64,000 bases of DNA from Gavia stellata (lineage: Eukaryota > Chordata > Aves > Gaviiformes > Gaviidae). Each line of letters begins with the position of its first letter. The stretch's first letter is position 1. Location: positions 130,176,668 through 130,240,667 of the forward strand of contig NC_082594.1 of assembly GCF_030936135.1 (NCBI RefSeq). The letters run 5' to 3'. Of the stretch, positions 11,401 to 20,500 are shown piece after piece. The notes below the pieces were generated by a model, which was not told the origin of the DNA, ran no database searches, and saw only the letters and a program-made list of their open reading frames with translations. Both the position numbers and the translations under genes were made by a program.

Positions 11401-14119
11401 TTTTCTCCTTCCAGGAGGAAGAAATAACTAGTTAAATAATCACAGACCAAACATGTGTTTAGCTATACAATAAACATTATTGAAATGCCCGTAAATGATT
11501 GGGAACAAGATATGAGAATCAAACAGAACGTTCGAGACAGATTTTCAGAAGCAGTTATTAATCTGGTATACATCTATTTTTAGTGAACTATCCTTGGATG
11601 CCAAAAAAGTAACAACTGAAATACTGTTTATAATCTCTTATTTGCTCTTATTAGTGGTGCAGATGAACTACTAGGCCTTTAAGTCCGTATCTCAACAGAA
11701 GGCATAAAATACCACTTTCTACGTACAGCAAGTTGCAAGATTCAATTATTAAAAATAATTTGGCAAATTAATGAGCAGAGGCAAGATGGTTATTAGCATA
11801 TTGCAATTTTATGGGAGAACAGTTCAAATTTGCCAGGGTAGGATACGACTATCAAAGTTCATATAAATTCAAATAATTATTTCCCTGCTGTAGGTTTTGG
11901 AACCGAACAGACAAGAAAATATATATCATATTTCTGCATGTATATCAGGCCTGGAAAGGTGAAGGCAACCTTTATGTCTGCAAGCGTAGCTGGAAGAGAC
12001 ATCACCACAACTTCAAAGATTCCCTGTTGCGCCAGCTGCACAAGACTGAAGTGAAAGGCTGATGAAGCTCGTCTGCACAGGTTTGCCTAAAATAGCTTTC
12101 CAGTTCAAAACTGAATCCATAAAATTCTGCCTACGAATGGTATCAGTTTTTTTCCTGTATAAATGTATTGGAATCAGAAAAGAGAACAATACATCCCTCA
12201 GCCAGACTTAAAGGAATCCTGCCCCAGAACCAAGAGACAGCTCATACCAGAAACAGTGACAAAATCAGATTTACACCAAGCAAACTTACCATTCAGCAGG
12301 TTATAAAATACTGCTCGTGTGCTTTTCACACTAGTGGCGCTACCCACTGAACCTCCAACATCCCACAGCTCAATGTAGTAGGTCTTCTCTTCTGGAGTCC
12401 CTTCTTTGTAGTCATGGATCTGATGAAAAATTCACATCATACATAACCACAGCACCAGCTCACAGGAGTTAATCCACATAACACTTACACGTTCAGCTGA
12501 AAGGATCATTGTACTTGGATAGAAATTTGTAAATTCTCATGTTGACACCTTTCAAATCTCTCAAGTAGAAGAGAGATGGAATGAGTCAAGCCGTGGCCAC
12601 TGGATACCACAGCTCTTGTATGAGATGGAGCTTGGTGTGTCAGCAGCGAGTATCCTTTCTACCTCAATATTAACAAACCTAACGCCTCATGGTCTGCTTA
12701 GCAATAGCATGTCGCTAAAGCAGATGAAAAAGTAAGGTCATGATTTCTTACAGTTGTTAAAACCCACATGGTAGTAGTGCAAGAATATTAACACGGGTGA
12801 CCACATCAGATTCCAGCTAACCACTTCTTTTTCCTCTCCAAATTCTCATTGATATCTCAACTGAATTAACCTATCACCAATTTTTGCCCCTGGATCTGCC
12901 AGGTAGTTTTGCCCCACAGTCAAACAGGACCGCCATGTTTCTTTCCCCAAATTTTGGAAATACATTCCTAACCTATGGCAATGCATTTCAAGGAGAATGC
13001 GGCAAAGAGTGATGAAGGAAGAAAGCATTTATCAGTATCCCATGAGGACTGTAGGTTGGGCCAAAAAACTGCTAGATGAATATCCTCATTCCGCTGATGA
13101 GGAATGCGGCGAGCAGACAGGAAGAGAAGCAACCCTATGGTCACGCTCAGGAGCCTCAAATTAAACAAGCAAATTGTTTTTCCCCAGTATGTTTGGCTGA
13201 AAATTTAGCTGTGCATTGACAGTTCCTCAAGGAAGAGTGGTTTAAATTCCGTGCTTTCCGAGCTAAACTGGCCGCTCCGTGACTTGTAACGCAGCAGTGG
13301 CCACTGCAGTAAGGAGAGGCGCTACAAATGACAACCATCTCGTTTGCTTTCGACAGCCTTGTAAGGTTCAAACTAGCTCACACGAGCGCTTGCCTCACAT
13401 TTAATACTATTTGCTCCAAAAGACTGTATGCTCAGGAAAGGAAAACATGGAAACACACCTCTTCCTGGGGTGGTAAGTGGTGAAAAGAAAAAAAAGGCAA
13501 GGCCCTTCTCTTCCCTTACGCTTTAAGCTGGGGTTACCAAGAGGCCGGGCACGTCACCTACTCGAACATCCACCGAGCAGCCCACTGTCCAGGACGGGTT
13601 TCCCAACACCTGGTTTTGGCACAGGAGGTGAACAAGCGAAGACTTTCCGACACCTGCAAGCGCACACAAGAGGAGAACCCCTGGGAGATCACACAAGGGC
13701 CGATAAAGATGCCGGTGGCGGCTGGTAACGGTCAGTGCCCACCGGCCGGGGCGAGGCGGGGAGGGAGGGAGGGAGGGAGGGAGGGAGGGAAGGAGCGAAG
13801 GCCCGAGGACCAGCGGGGCCGCCTGCAGCGCTGGCCCCAGGGTACGCGACGGGAGGCGGGCAGGGCCGCCGGGGGAGCGGGGGCTCCCGCCGGGCGGGTT
13901 CCGGTCAGGCGGCGGGCGGGGGGGCGGCGCGGCGCGCATGCGCCGCCCGGCACCTCCGGGGGGTGGGTGGCCGTCGGGCTCCGCGGCGGGGGGGGGGGGG
14001 GCGACGCCGCCACCCCCCGCCCTCGCTGTGCGCGCGCGTATTGGGTGGGGGGGTGGGGGGCGGCAACACTCACCGGAGTCACCCAACACCAGCACCTTGA
14101 CCCTGTCCAAAGCCGCCAT
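2413..14119 (-). CDS. RABL3: RABL3, Rab-like small GTPase 3, complete, 8 coding exons
   Basis: Joined minus-strand exons are 14119-14074, 13653-13562, 12419-12290, 8900-8786, 7213-7063, 6338-6267, 5178-5140 and 2478-2413, totalling 711 bp: 236 residues plus TGA, the length of human RABL3. Every intron is GT-AG and every phase agrees. GTPase motifs seen: P-loop GDSGVGKSS (residues 13-21), switch-II-region WDVGG (65-69) in place of the usual DTAG, and nucleotide-specificity motif TKLD (147-150). The protein ends in KSLHYD and lacks a C-terminal prenylation cysteine pair, as known for RABL3, so it is not a lipid-anchored Rab. Family knowledge: RABL3 dimerises, binds GTP, and is linked to RAS prenylation and lymphoid development. 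It diverges from GTF2E1 at a CpG-island promoter. Recognition was by protein similarity read by eye. Confidence 0.96.
2479..5139 (-). other. RABL3: RABL3 intron 7 (2.66 kb)
   Basis: Phase-0 intron, GT at 5139-5138 and AG at 2480-2479. It is AT-rich and contains a MIR-like fossil around 4495-4620. I see no coding sequence in it. Confidence 0.85.
4495..4620 (+). repeat. MIR-like / CORE-SINE fossil
   Basis: The stretch resembles the MIR core: GCAAGCACCTCACAG, then a degraded CCCC-and-GGTGG section, then AAAAGTTAAAGTGGCCTGTC, close to the MIR segment with AGTTAAGTGACTTGCCC. It is heavily diverged. A CORE-SINE relative other than MIR is possible. Confidence 0.4.
5140..5178 (-). CDS. RABL3: RABL3 coding exon 7 (39-bp microexon)
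   Basis: This is a 39-bp exon encoding [13 protein letters not shown]. It has acceptor TTTTCCCAG and the weaker donor GTTTGT. It is small enough to be missed by ORF-length filters but is required to join exons 6 and 8, and both its edges are in phase. Confidence 0.92.
5179..6266 (-). other. RABL3: RABL3 intron 6 (1.09 kb)
   Basis: Phase-0 intron between microexon 7 and exon 6. It contains a MIR-tail-like fossil at about 5270-5345 and otherwise unremarkable AT-rich sequence. Confidence 0.85.
5270..5345 (+). repeat. MIR-like SINE tail fossil
   Basis: The order of blocks matches the MIR 3' half: TCTGAACCCACGTCCCCTGC, then CTCCAGGCCTAATGCTCTAA, then GCAATGCTCTATTACAC. In MIR this is the 'TTTGAACCCAGG ... 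CCCGTGCTCT ... CCACTACAC' tail. It is diverged but ordered. Confidence 0.5.
6267..6338 (-). CDS. RABL3: RABL3 coding exon 6
   Basis: This 72-bp exon encodes [20 protein letters not shown] followed by FFDK. It lies between acceptor GTTCTAG and donor GTGAGT, and starts and ends on codon boundaries. Confidence 0.94.
6339..7062 (-). other. RABL3: RABL3 intron 5 (0.72 kb)
   Basis: Phase-0 intron with donor GTTAGT. It holds the AT microsatellite at 6650-6759. No other feature is seen. Confidence 0.85.
6650..6759. repeat. AT-rich microsatellite-like tract
   Basis: Alternating TA/AT runs with T and A homopolymers, including TATATATATATA flanked by T-rich and A-rich arms that are partly self-complementary. 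Likely polymorphic in length. Confidence 0.8.
7063..7213 (-). CDS. RABL3: RABL3 coding exon 5 (TKLD nucleotide-specificity motif)
   Basis: Acceptor CCTCATCAG and donor GTTAGT bound a 151-bp exon. It begins [20 protein letters not shown], continues LDQIPETKR and ends EEINL. TKLD is the G4 guanine-recognition motif. The longest open stretch here reads through the donor into intron and should not be taken as protein. Confidence 0.95.
7214..8785 (-). other. RABL3: RABL3 intron 4 (1.57 kb)
   Basis: Phase-2 intron (GG|T), donor GTGAGT and acceptor CATCAG. No repeat family or coding sequence recognised. Confidence 0.85.
8786..8900 (-). CDS. RABL3: RABL3 coding exon 4
   Basis: Acceptor TTCACTTCAG and donor GTGAGT bound a 115-bp exon. 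It encodes [20 protein letters not shown] and continues through SLEALNRD to GVLVTN, ending with two bases of a glycine codon. VHDLTN is the conserved strand and loop after switch II. Confidence 0.94.
8901..12289 (-). other. RABL3: RABL3 intron 3 (3.39 kb)
   Basis: Phase-1 intron and the longest in RABL3. It contains a CR1 copy at 10061-10529 in the same transcriptional orientation as the gene. The rest is AT-rich with no recognised gene. Confidence 0.85.
10061..10529 (-). mobile_element. CR1 LINE, 5'-truncated 3' fragment
   Basis: Read on the minus strand, this is the 3' end of a chicken-repeat-1 element. It has a remnant of the C-terminal ORF2 tail ([20 protein letters not shown], then [10 protein letters not shown]), the CR1 3' UTR, and the terminal ATTCTATGATTCTAT repeat at 10075-10061. 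No poly(A) tail is present, as expected for CR1. The coding remnant is too short and broken to make an enzyme. Confidence 0.95.
12290..12419 (-). CDS. RABL3: RABL3 coding exon 3 (WDVGG, switch II region)
   Basis: Acceptor TTCATCAG is followed by ATC CAT GAC TAC (IHDY). The exon contains [19 protein letters not shown] and ends NLLN plus one G before donor GTAAGT. It is 130 bp. The WDVGG motif replaces the canonical small-GTPase DxxG context (DTAG) and is typical of RABL3. Confidence 0.94.
12420..13561 (-). other. RABL3: RABL3 intron 2 (1.14 kb)
   Basis: Phase-0 intron, donor GTAGGT, acceptor TTCATCAG. No repeat or gene recognised. GC content rises toward the CpG island. Confidence 0.85.
13562..13653 (-). 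CDS. RABL3: RABL3 coding exon 2 (P-loop GVGKSS)
   Basis: The exon is preceded by a pyrimidine-rich acceptor ending CTTGCAG. It reads [15 protein letters not shown] and ends at DVR, followed by donor GTAGGT. A second GT lies four bases further on (GTGACG), but only GTAGGT keeps exon 3 in frame. The exon is 92 bp. Confidence 0.93.
13758..13791 (+). repeat. (GGGA)n simple repeat
   Basis: Eight or so GGGA units in tandem. On this strand it has four or more closely spaced G3 runs, the sequence requirement for a G-quadruplex. It lies in RABL3 intron 1, on the RABL3 template strand. Confidence 0.9.
13934..13943. promoter_or_regulatory. NRF1-type site GCGCATGCGC
   Basis: Perfect palindromic NRF1 core within RABL3 intron 1, about 180 bp inside the gene from its ATG. 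NRF1 sites are common in TATA-less CpG-island promoters. Binding is inferred from the motif only. Confidence 0.55.
13988..14001 (+). repeat. 14-bp G homopolymer
   Basis: Run of 14 G in RABL3 intron 1. Length is uncertain because such runs are a common site of sequencing or assembly error. Confidence 0.75.
14074..14119 (-). CDS. RABL3: RABL3 coding exon 1 (start codon, first half of P-loop)
   Basis: This 46-bp coding part begins [15 protein letters not shown] plus one base of the next codon, then a strong donor GTGAGT. The ATG sits in AAGATGGCGGC, a good initiation context, with no competing in-frame upstream ATG. The split glycine codon is completed in exon 2. Confidence 0.95.
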
Positions 14120-14122
14120 CTT
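14111..14122 (-). promoter_or_regulatory. RABL3: YY1 / TISU-type element over the RABL3 start codon
   Basis: The minus strand reads AAGATGGCGGCT with the RABL3 ATG inside it. AAGATGGCGGC is the YY1 core and also the body of the TISU element, which couples short 5' UTRs to scanning-free initiation. The base at the first TISU position is T instead of C or G, so the match is near-complete. Confidence 0.65.
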
Positions 14123-14170
14123 ACTCTACCTAGCAACAACTCCAGACACCACCGCCCTCTCCCGGCGCCG

Positions 14171-14254
14171 CCAATCGCAGCGCACGCTCCTTCCGCTTCT
14201 CTCGGCCCATTGGCTGTCTGCTCGACGACCGTCGTCGCTTTTACTCTTGATTGG
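14171..14254. promoter_or_regulatory. Cluster of three CCAAT boxes (NF-Y type)
   Basis: CCAAT at 14171-14175 on plus, ATTGG (CCAAT on minus) at 14209-14213 and 14250-14254. The spacing is close to 40 bp in both intervals. NF-Y tandem sites at regular spacing are known from divergent and cell-cycle promoters. Confidence 0.65.
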
Positions 14255-14339
14255 TTTAACTCATGTGAGGGCGGGAACGCTAGGGGCCGTGTGACGACAC
14301 GAATGGCTCGTTTTTCTGTCGCTCACCGCTCAGTCACCG

Positions 14340-14509
14340 AGAGGAATGCGTGCTGGGCACGGAGGGGTGTGGTACTGCGCATGCGCGGCACGCCGTCGGG
14401 CAAGGCGCCCGGCGCCCAGCTGACGCCAGAGGCGCGCGCAGTTCTGACGTCCCCTCGCGAAGCCGCCGGAAGCGCCGCCTGGAGCGGGGAGAGCTGGAAG
14501 CGGCGGCAG
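14340..14509 (+). other. GTF2E1: GTF2E1 non-coding exon 1 (5' edge inferred)
   Basis: A strong donor, GCGGCAG|GTCAGT, ends at 14509 in the CpG island, downstream of the NRF1 and CRE-type sites and an ETS-type CCGGAAGC at 14466-14473. GTF2E1 in vertebrates has a non-coding first exon. The acceptor at 23268, 30 nt before the start codon, needs such a partner. The start at 14340 is a guess. Confidence 0.6.
14376..14386. promoter_or_regulatory. NRF1-type site TGCGCATGCGC
   Basis: Near-perfect match to the NRF1 palindrome, on the GTF2E1 side of the promoter and probably close to its transcription start. Confidence 0.6.
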
Positions 14510-17500
14510 GTCAGTGCCGGCCCTGGGCAGCGGCGGCCGGGCCGGGCCCGCCCCGCGGCGCCAGACGGGCCCCGCTGGGGTCCCCCCGCCGGGCTGCGCC
14601 GTCCCGGAGCCAGCGGCCCTCCCGGGCCGTGCCGCCGGGGGAGAGGGCCGGGCGCCCCCTCCCCTGCTCAGCCTCCCGCGGGCCCCGCCGCGGTGGGTAC
14701 CTGTGGCCCGCGGAGGCCCCCGGCCCGGCGCTCCGTCCCCCGAGTTCGTTTGGGTGCCGCTGACGGGCAGGGCACGCCCGTACCGCCCGCGGGGGTCCGT
14801 GCTCCCCACACGTTGTCCGGCTGGGCCGCTGCGCTGGGGCTGTGCTTCACCTTTGGCTCCACACCACCGTCTGCCTCTCCTCGTGTGCTGTTCGGGGGGG
14901 TTTCTTGTTTGTTTTTTAGGAGATACTGCTGAGACCCTCAAATCTCTTGTCCTACAGGAGCCTACACAATCGGATGTTTAAAACGCAGCACATAAAAGCG
15001 GGTAGGGAATAGGAAGCTGTGCAGGTGGCATAAGGGTTTCTCTGCTTTGCTTGGCTTTAAAGCGTAGTCTGCTACTATAATCTAGGAAGTCTGTGCAACT
15101 TGTCATTTGAAGGAAACTGCAAGATTACGCGAATCTGAGGAGTAACTGACACTATAACAAATCTAGCTCATTCCTTTTTGCCAGGTTTGACCATTGGTTG
15201 AGCCTGTACAATGAAACCATTCAGTTTTCCAGTTCAGCAAGTTATTTTCTTTTTGTGCCTTAGTCATCTTCTGGCTTCAGGAGCTTGCTGGTTCCCTGAG
15301 AAGCAGGTGAACATCACATCTCATAATGGTGCTAAGCTGTTAAATGGGTCCAGCTGTCAAATTTGTATCATTATGAGTGGCTCAGAATGAATAAGGAACA
15401 TCGGCATTCTGAAAAAGGTATTCAGCAGTGCACAGTTAAGGTACATTTTCACAAAATATAGGTGGTTTAATTTTTTTCAACAATGAAAGGTAGAGTTTCT
15501 TCTTTTATTTCTTCCCCCTGCACCAGCATCCTCTCACATCTTCTGGTTCTGTTGCTCATCAGACTTTTCCGACAGTTTAATCAGCTAGTGGAAAACCTAG
15601 TAAAAGGGGAGGGAAAATAAAAAGGTATTTTTCTGCTCTTTAGTGATGCGAATTGGTGCACAGGAAGGTCTTGGGAATGCCAGAGCTGGCATGGGAGAGG
15701 GCAGAGCTGTGTGCTTAGGAAAGGAGCAAATACCCTTCTGGCAACAATAAGGGATGATGGGAGTTTCATTCCTACCATCCACTTCCTTCAAGACACTATT
15801 TACAGCTTGCTTTCACACAGGATGCTTTAGGGAATTCTTCTAAACAAGAAACTACATGAATTAAAGCTAACTTGATATCCTGTTATTTCGTTTCTCTGTT
15901 TCTTTATTGCTTACATCCACGGTATATGCACTTGTTTGCTACATCCTGATGAACTAAAACTTTTCTGAACCTAATACTTTCATAAATCTTTGTCTTACTA
16001 CTTTCTGGAATTCCTGAAAGTCGGACAATACCACTCACATCATCTATCATGATGAGAAGTGTGGTGTTCCAGGTCTCATTGAATCCAGGATATGAAAAAA
16101 ATTACTGCTTTCTTTCTGTCAGAAACTTAACAAGGAATGCTGGGGTTAAGCCCACTGTACTTCATTGTAGTCATGACCACCTAGGCTTGATATTTGTGAG
16201 ACATCCTCTTACTTTTTTTCCTTTAAAAAATCCCCCAGAACCTTACAACTTCATTATGTGAGGGCCAATGCTGAGATGTCTCCAAAATAACAGATATTCT
16301 TCTGCTGGTATATGTTCAAATCGGAGTGTAAATTGTAAGAGTTTCTGATGTCCGTAGTTAAAATGTTCTAGTGGCTTCACATTACAGTTGAGGCAATTTA
16401 ACATCTTTGTCACCACAGGGGGAAAGCTCACTTTTCTATATCCCTAGCCATGCTTTCTTCCCTCTCCTTTGCATAGGCTCTAGTCTGGTAACAGAAATGA
16501 TTCAGTTCTTGAACTTTTCCCCCTTGCCCTCCCTCTAAAGCACCCTACTTTTTTTTGCCATGTTAGTTTTTCACTTTTTATCAACTTGATTCACCTTGCT
16601 ACGTGAATAGGCAACTGTCAAAATTAGCACAGAATGGTGGGGGTTGTGGCTGAAGGCTGGGAAGGAAAAGAAATACTTCTTTATGGGAGGGAGTATATAA
16701 TTTGACTTACAAGCTGTAACAGGAAACCATACCTTCGCTATTCTGGTCACTAATTTTGGCCTTCCATAAACAGTGAACTCCATTTTTTTGTTTTCTGCAG
16801 CTAGAACTGTAAATAGTTTGTTAATGCTAACGTGCATTTGAAGTACTCCTGAATATTACATCTGTTTGTATTCATGCACCTAAGTAGTCCTTTAATTTAC
16901 TGACATCTTGCCATTGTTTATGTCAGGTTTAGATTATGAATGTGATCGAGAATTACATCCTGAGCCTGCATTGTTCAACTTCTGCCTTGCATGGTCAGAC
17001 CTTGTCGCCTTATCATGTGTGGTTCCATATATTTTTACTTGTGAAATTAGGTAAAAATGTCCTAATTTCAGCCAGGCCCTTCAGCCTTTCTGTGTGCAGC
17101 TGCAGCACAACTTTTCATCTTTAGTGAAAAAAACCCTGTGATAGCTGTGGCCTCTTGGTTTCAGTTTATGGAATGCCAACAAGAAGGTAGTATTTGAGTG
17201 AAAGCAGATTGTTCTTTTCTCCTTTAATACTTCAGGGCAGGCCTTGCAATGAAAAGACATGATTTCTCATCAAGATGTAATGCAGGAGGAAGGCTGAGCA
17301 GCGGTGTTCCTGAAGTCTCCGGGGAATGGAATTCAGTAAGCTTTTGACAAAATGCCAGAAGACTTTGGGTTTGCAATTGATGTGGGATAAAGGCAGTTCT
17401 GGATAATAGGGATGTGTTGCACAGATCATCCACTTACTACAGAGAAAGGCGAAAAAAGCAGACTTGAAAATGAAAGATTCTGTGCCATTTTCCATTTTCT

Positions 17501-20500
17501 GGAAAGGACGAGTAGTGTCTGAGGTTGCATTGTACAGACATTTAAAATGTTGATGGCATGTTTTCCCACTGTAGTTCTGAAATTTGTGCCTTCCCTCCCT
17601 GTACTCGGGAAGATTCAGAATCACTCCTCTCAACTTAACCTCATCATCTTCTGGAAGACAGATTTTTTAATTTTATTAGGGTGAGAGACAACAAAACTAG
17701 GATCTGGTGTTTGCAAGTGACTGCTGGAGTGGGATATGGTATACGCTGGCTCCTGGAAGCCTGTCGTACTTGCCACATTTACAGTGAGGAACTCTCTTAC
17801 AATCTGATTTTGATTTTTCCTGAAGAAACTGTAAGTGGTGTAAGCAAGTAATTTTTTTTGCCTTTTTTAAAAATCTTATGGCAGAAGCCTGCGGAAATGC
17901 TTTCCAAACAAATCAGCAAAACCTGTTCTCAAAGATTCAGTGAAAAAGAGCACTAACAATTTAAATTAGATGTGGGGAAAAGTAGAAAGCACCTTTCCAA
18001 GTGTTAACAGTATGTCTGATAGACCTAGGTTCCCAGCTAACCCTGCAACTCCAGGTTTTCCTCCAAAAGAGATCTGGGGTGTTATAAAGGGTTTGTGTAC
18101 CCAAATGAGTCTGAAGAGCAGTCTGCTTCCTTTTTCAAGATCCTGCTTTTAAAATGCTTTCCTTGATGAATATATGAACAGTGAGACTTCATTAAATTTT
18201 TTGAGGTAAAATTACTACTGGAATTAGTATAAGCCTCAAAGTTATATATGTTAAAACAAGGTGATGTTCATTTGCAGTATTGGGTAAAAATTCAGGTTAA
18301 TTCACTAGCTGACATGTTTTCATAACTTGTAGTTCTAAGTTTCATCTACATTGTGGCTTCTTCTAGGTATCACCTTTTTAGCACTTTTCATCTTTTGTCT
18401 CAGCTTTAGTCAGGCAAAGCAGGAAGAAAAACAGATCCAACATCCTTAGCGCAGTTCAAGTTCAGTTGCTTTGATGTTGCATCAGGAAAGTCCTGACCAG
18501 TGGAGATGTTTGCTCAGTTGAATTTCTGGCTTCTATATGGCCTTTGGTTCCATCATACTGAATGTTTTTTTGCGGTCGCTTCCTCTTGATTTCCTTTCTG
18601 ACATCTCTAATTATGCTCAAGACCTATGCCTCACGCATTTTACTCAACCTGAGGTATGATCTCCATTTTGCATCTCCTGAGTTTCTTCACCCAACAAATC
18701 TGATTGTATTATGTAACTGTAGGTCTTTCTTCCCAGTGTTGTCTTTTATAGTTGCGTCAATATTTATTCTTACATTTAGAGCAATTTAAAAAAAAAAAAT
18801 CAAATGTGTATTTAGGGTTGCTGTCCTAGTGTGATAACATAGATCTACTTTCCTCCTATACCCATAATACTGAATTGTATTCATGTAATTACCCAGAACA
18901 ATTCCTCAACAGCTGTCTCTTTTAAAAGTCCATGTTTAAATTTTGAAATTTTTCTCTTGGATGTGTCTGAATATCATCCTGTCCAGTGTGCTTTATTATT
19001 GGTGTTGTAGGTGCTTACGGTGTAGTGGTGTATCTTGGCCATTGTTTTTCGTTTGTTTTTTTTCCCTGAATGCCCCTTGATGTTCATACATTATTAAGGT
19101 CAGTACAGACATTATTAGGAAACAGATGCACGTCCATTAAAACCTTGTTAGGAAATGTTATCATATTTCTTTGCACATGTAATTAATTCAGGCTTGACTT
19201 ACTGCTTTGATGGAAGGTGAAATCACTGCTCAAGGATGCAATAGTGAAGTCCCCTGCTTTTGCATTTTAAACTAATATTCTTGTGGCAGTGGATTACAAC
19301 TTGTGAGCTGGATCACTGTCTTTCTTGCCTAGTGAGAGGTTGTAAGGATTTGCAGCTCATATGCTGTATATGATTCTTCGTGGGCCAGATGTCAGCTTCT
19401 CCTAGAGAAACAATTTGTTAGACCCTGGCCTGGTGAGTTCTGGCAGTGGTACATGCTCACTCTTGTGCCATCATTCTGTATCATGTAGCTTACATGAGAA
19501 CATGATTATCAAGAATGATGTTGTAAAACACGTCCTTCATCCAACCATACAGATCTTGTTTGAGCCCTTGCTTTTGATTGGTTTGGCATTAGGCCTCAAT
19601 GTAGTATAGAAACTGGTGTACGCTGAACACATGTCCATGGTCATTTTTAGAGCTAAGTTAGTTGTGTTCAGCATTGTTGACTTCATGTAGCAAAGCTGGA
19701 CAAGGGTGTTCTCTGGTGGCTTTATTTCTTTTTTTTTTTTTCTTAAAGCTGATGCTACTCAGTTGGTTGGTTCACCCAAAGGCTGTCTTCTGCAGGATTT
19801 AGAATTTAATCTGTGTTAATCAACTTTTTGAAGTGGAGATTAATGGGAAAGAATGGTTTGTGGTCTGTTCAAAATGCTTGTATTTCAATATATCCACACC
19901 TGGGAGAAAACCAGTGTTACACTCAAGATGCCCACTATTACCTGAGGACATAGAAGGTTTGGACATCACTAAAAATGTCCAGTAGAGGAGAAGTAGTAAT
20001 TGCGTAAAAACTACTGGTTCCTCTAGATGAAAAAAAAATATTTTTTAGTGATTGACACTAAGAAATATTATTAAATCTCTAACTATTGCTGAAAACCGAG
20101 GGAAAAGTATATACTCTTAGACGTGGTTTTATTTATTGGTCCCTTGTAGGTCTCAGTTTAAGCTGTTTGAGTGCACTATTTGGGAAATTGCACCTTAAAC
20201 CTGTTTTGAAAGCTGCTGTGGAAATCTGCAGCTGTCTTATCAATGAGATTCTTGTAGAGAAAATGCTTTCCATCAGCTCTCAGATGAGGTATCCAGAGTG
20301 AGATGTGCTTATTTAAAAACACTTTTTTTCTTTTTTTGTTACAACTGATGTTCTGAAGGTCACTGTGCCCGCTGCAAGTTGTGTCGCCAAGTTTTTCTGC
20401 AAGAAATTATTAGGGGACAGTGAATTGGTGAGGAGAGAAGGTTTTTTTGTTTGTTTGTTTTTGAGATCAGCACTTAAAAACCTTTTGACTTTCAAAATTT

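Larger units (their letters stand above)
13654..14073 (-). other. RABL3: RABL3 intron 1 (420 bp, inside the CpG island)
   Basis: Phase-1 intron, very GC-rich, containing a (GGGA)n tract, a 14-bp G run and an NRF1-type palindrome. Long open frames on both strands here result from the scarcity of AT-rich stop codons. Confidence 0.85.
14120..14460. promoter_or_regulatory. Bidirectional TATA-less promoter, RABL3 (left) and GTF2E1 (right)
   Basis: Only 390 bp separate the RABL3 start codon from the inferred GTF2E1 exon 1 donor. No TATA box is seen in either direction. CCAAT boxes lie at 14171-14175 (plus) and 14209-14213 and 14250-14254 (minus), ETS-type GCGGAAGG at 14196-14189 (minus), an NRF1-type palindrome at 14376-14386 and a CRE half-site TGACGTC at 14445-14451. 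This composition is typical of divergent housekeeping pairs. Start sites are not resolved. Confidence 0.85.
13720..14850. promoter_or_regulatory. CpG island spanning the RABL3/GTF2E1 divergent start
   Basis: CpG dinucleotides are dense across this stretch and depleted on both sides. It covers RABL3 exon 1 and intron 1, the intergenic promoter, the inferred GTF2E1 exon 1 and the start of its intron 1. The edges are approximate, judged by eye. Confidence 0.88.

Noticed and set aside
13523-14119. Uninterrupted RABL3 frame from exon 1 through intron 1
   Set aside because: Intron 1 happens to be open, but the inserted residues are Pro/Gly/Arg-rich and absent from RABL3. GTGAGT and CTTGCAG splice sites remove them exactly in phase.
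13616-14932. 438-codon open frame on plus through the CpG island
   Set aside because: It overlaps RABL3 exons 1-2 antisense and the promoter. The translation is Gly/Pro/Arg/Ala-rich low complexity, as expected where stop codons are scarce in GC-rich DNA.
14330-14941. 203-codon minus-strand open frame upstream of RABL3
   Set aside because: Same CpG-island artefact: no family resemblance and it runs through the inferred GTF2E1 exon 1.
14917-14960. Possible alternative acceptor TTGTTTGTTTTTTAG and small exon downstream of the GTF2E1 exon 1 donor
   Set aside because: The acceptor looks usable, but no clear donor follows and there is no evidence of a second leader exon.
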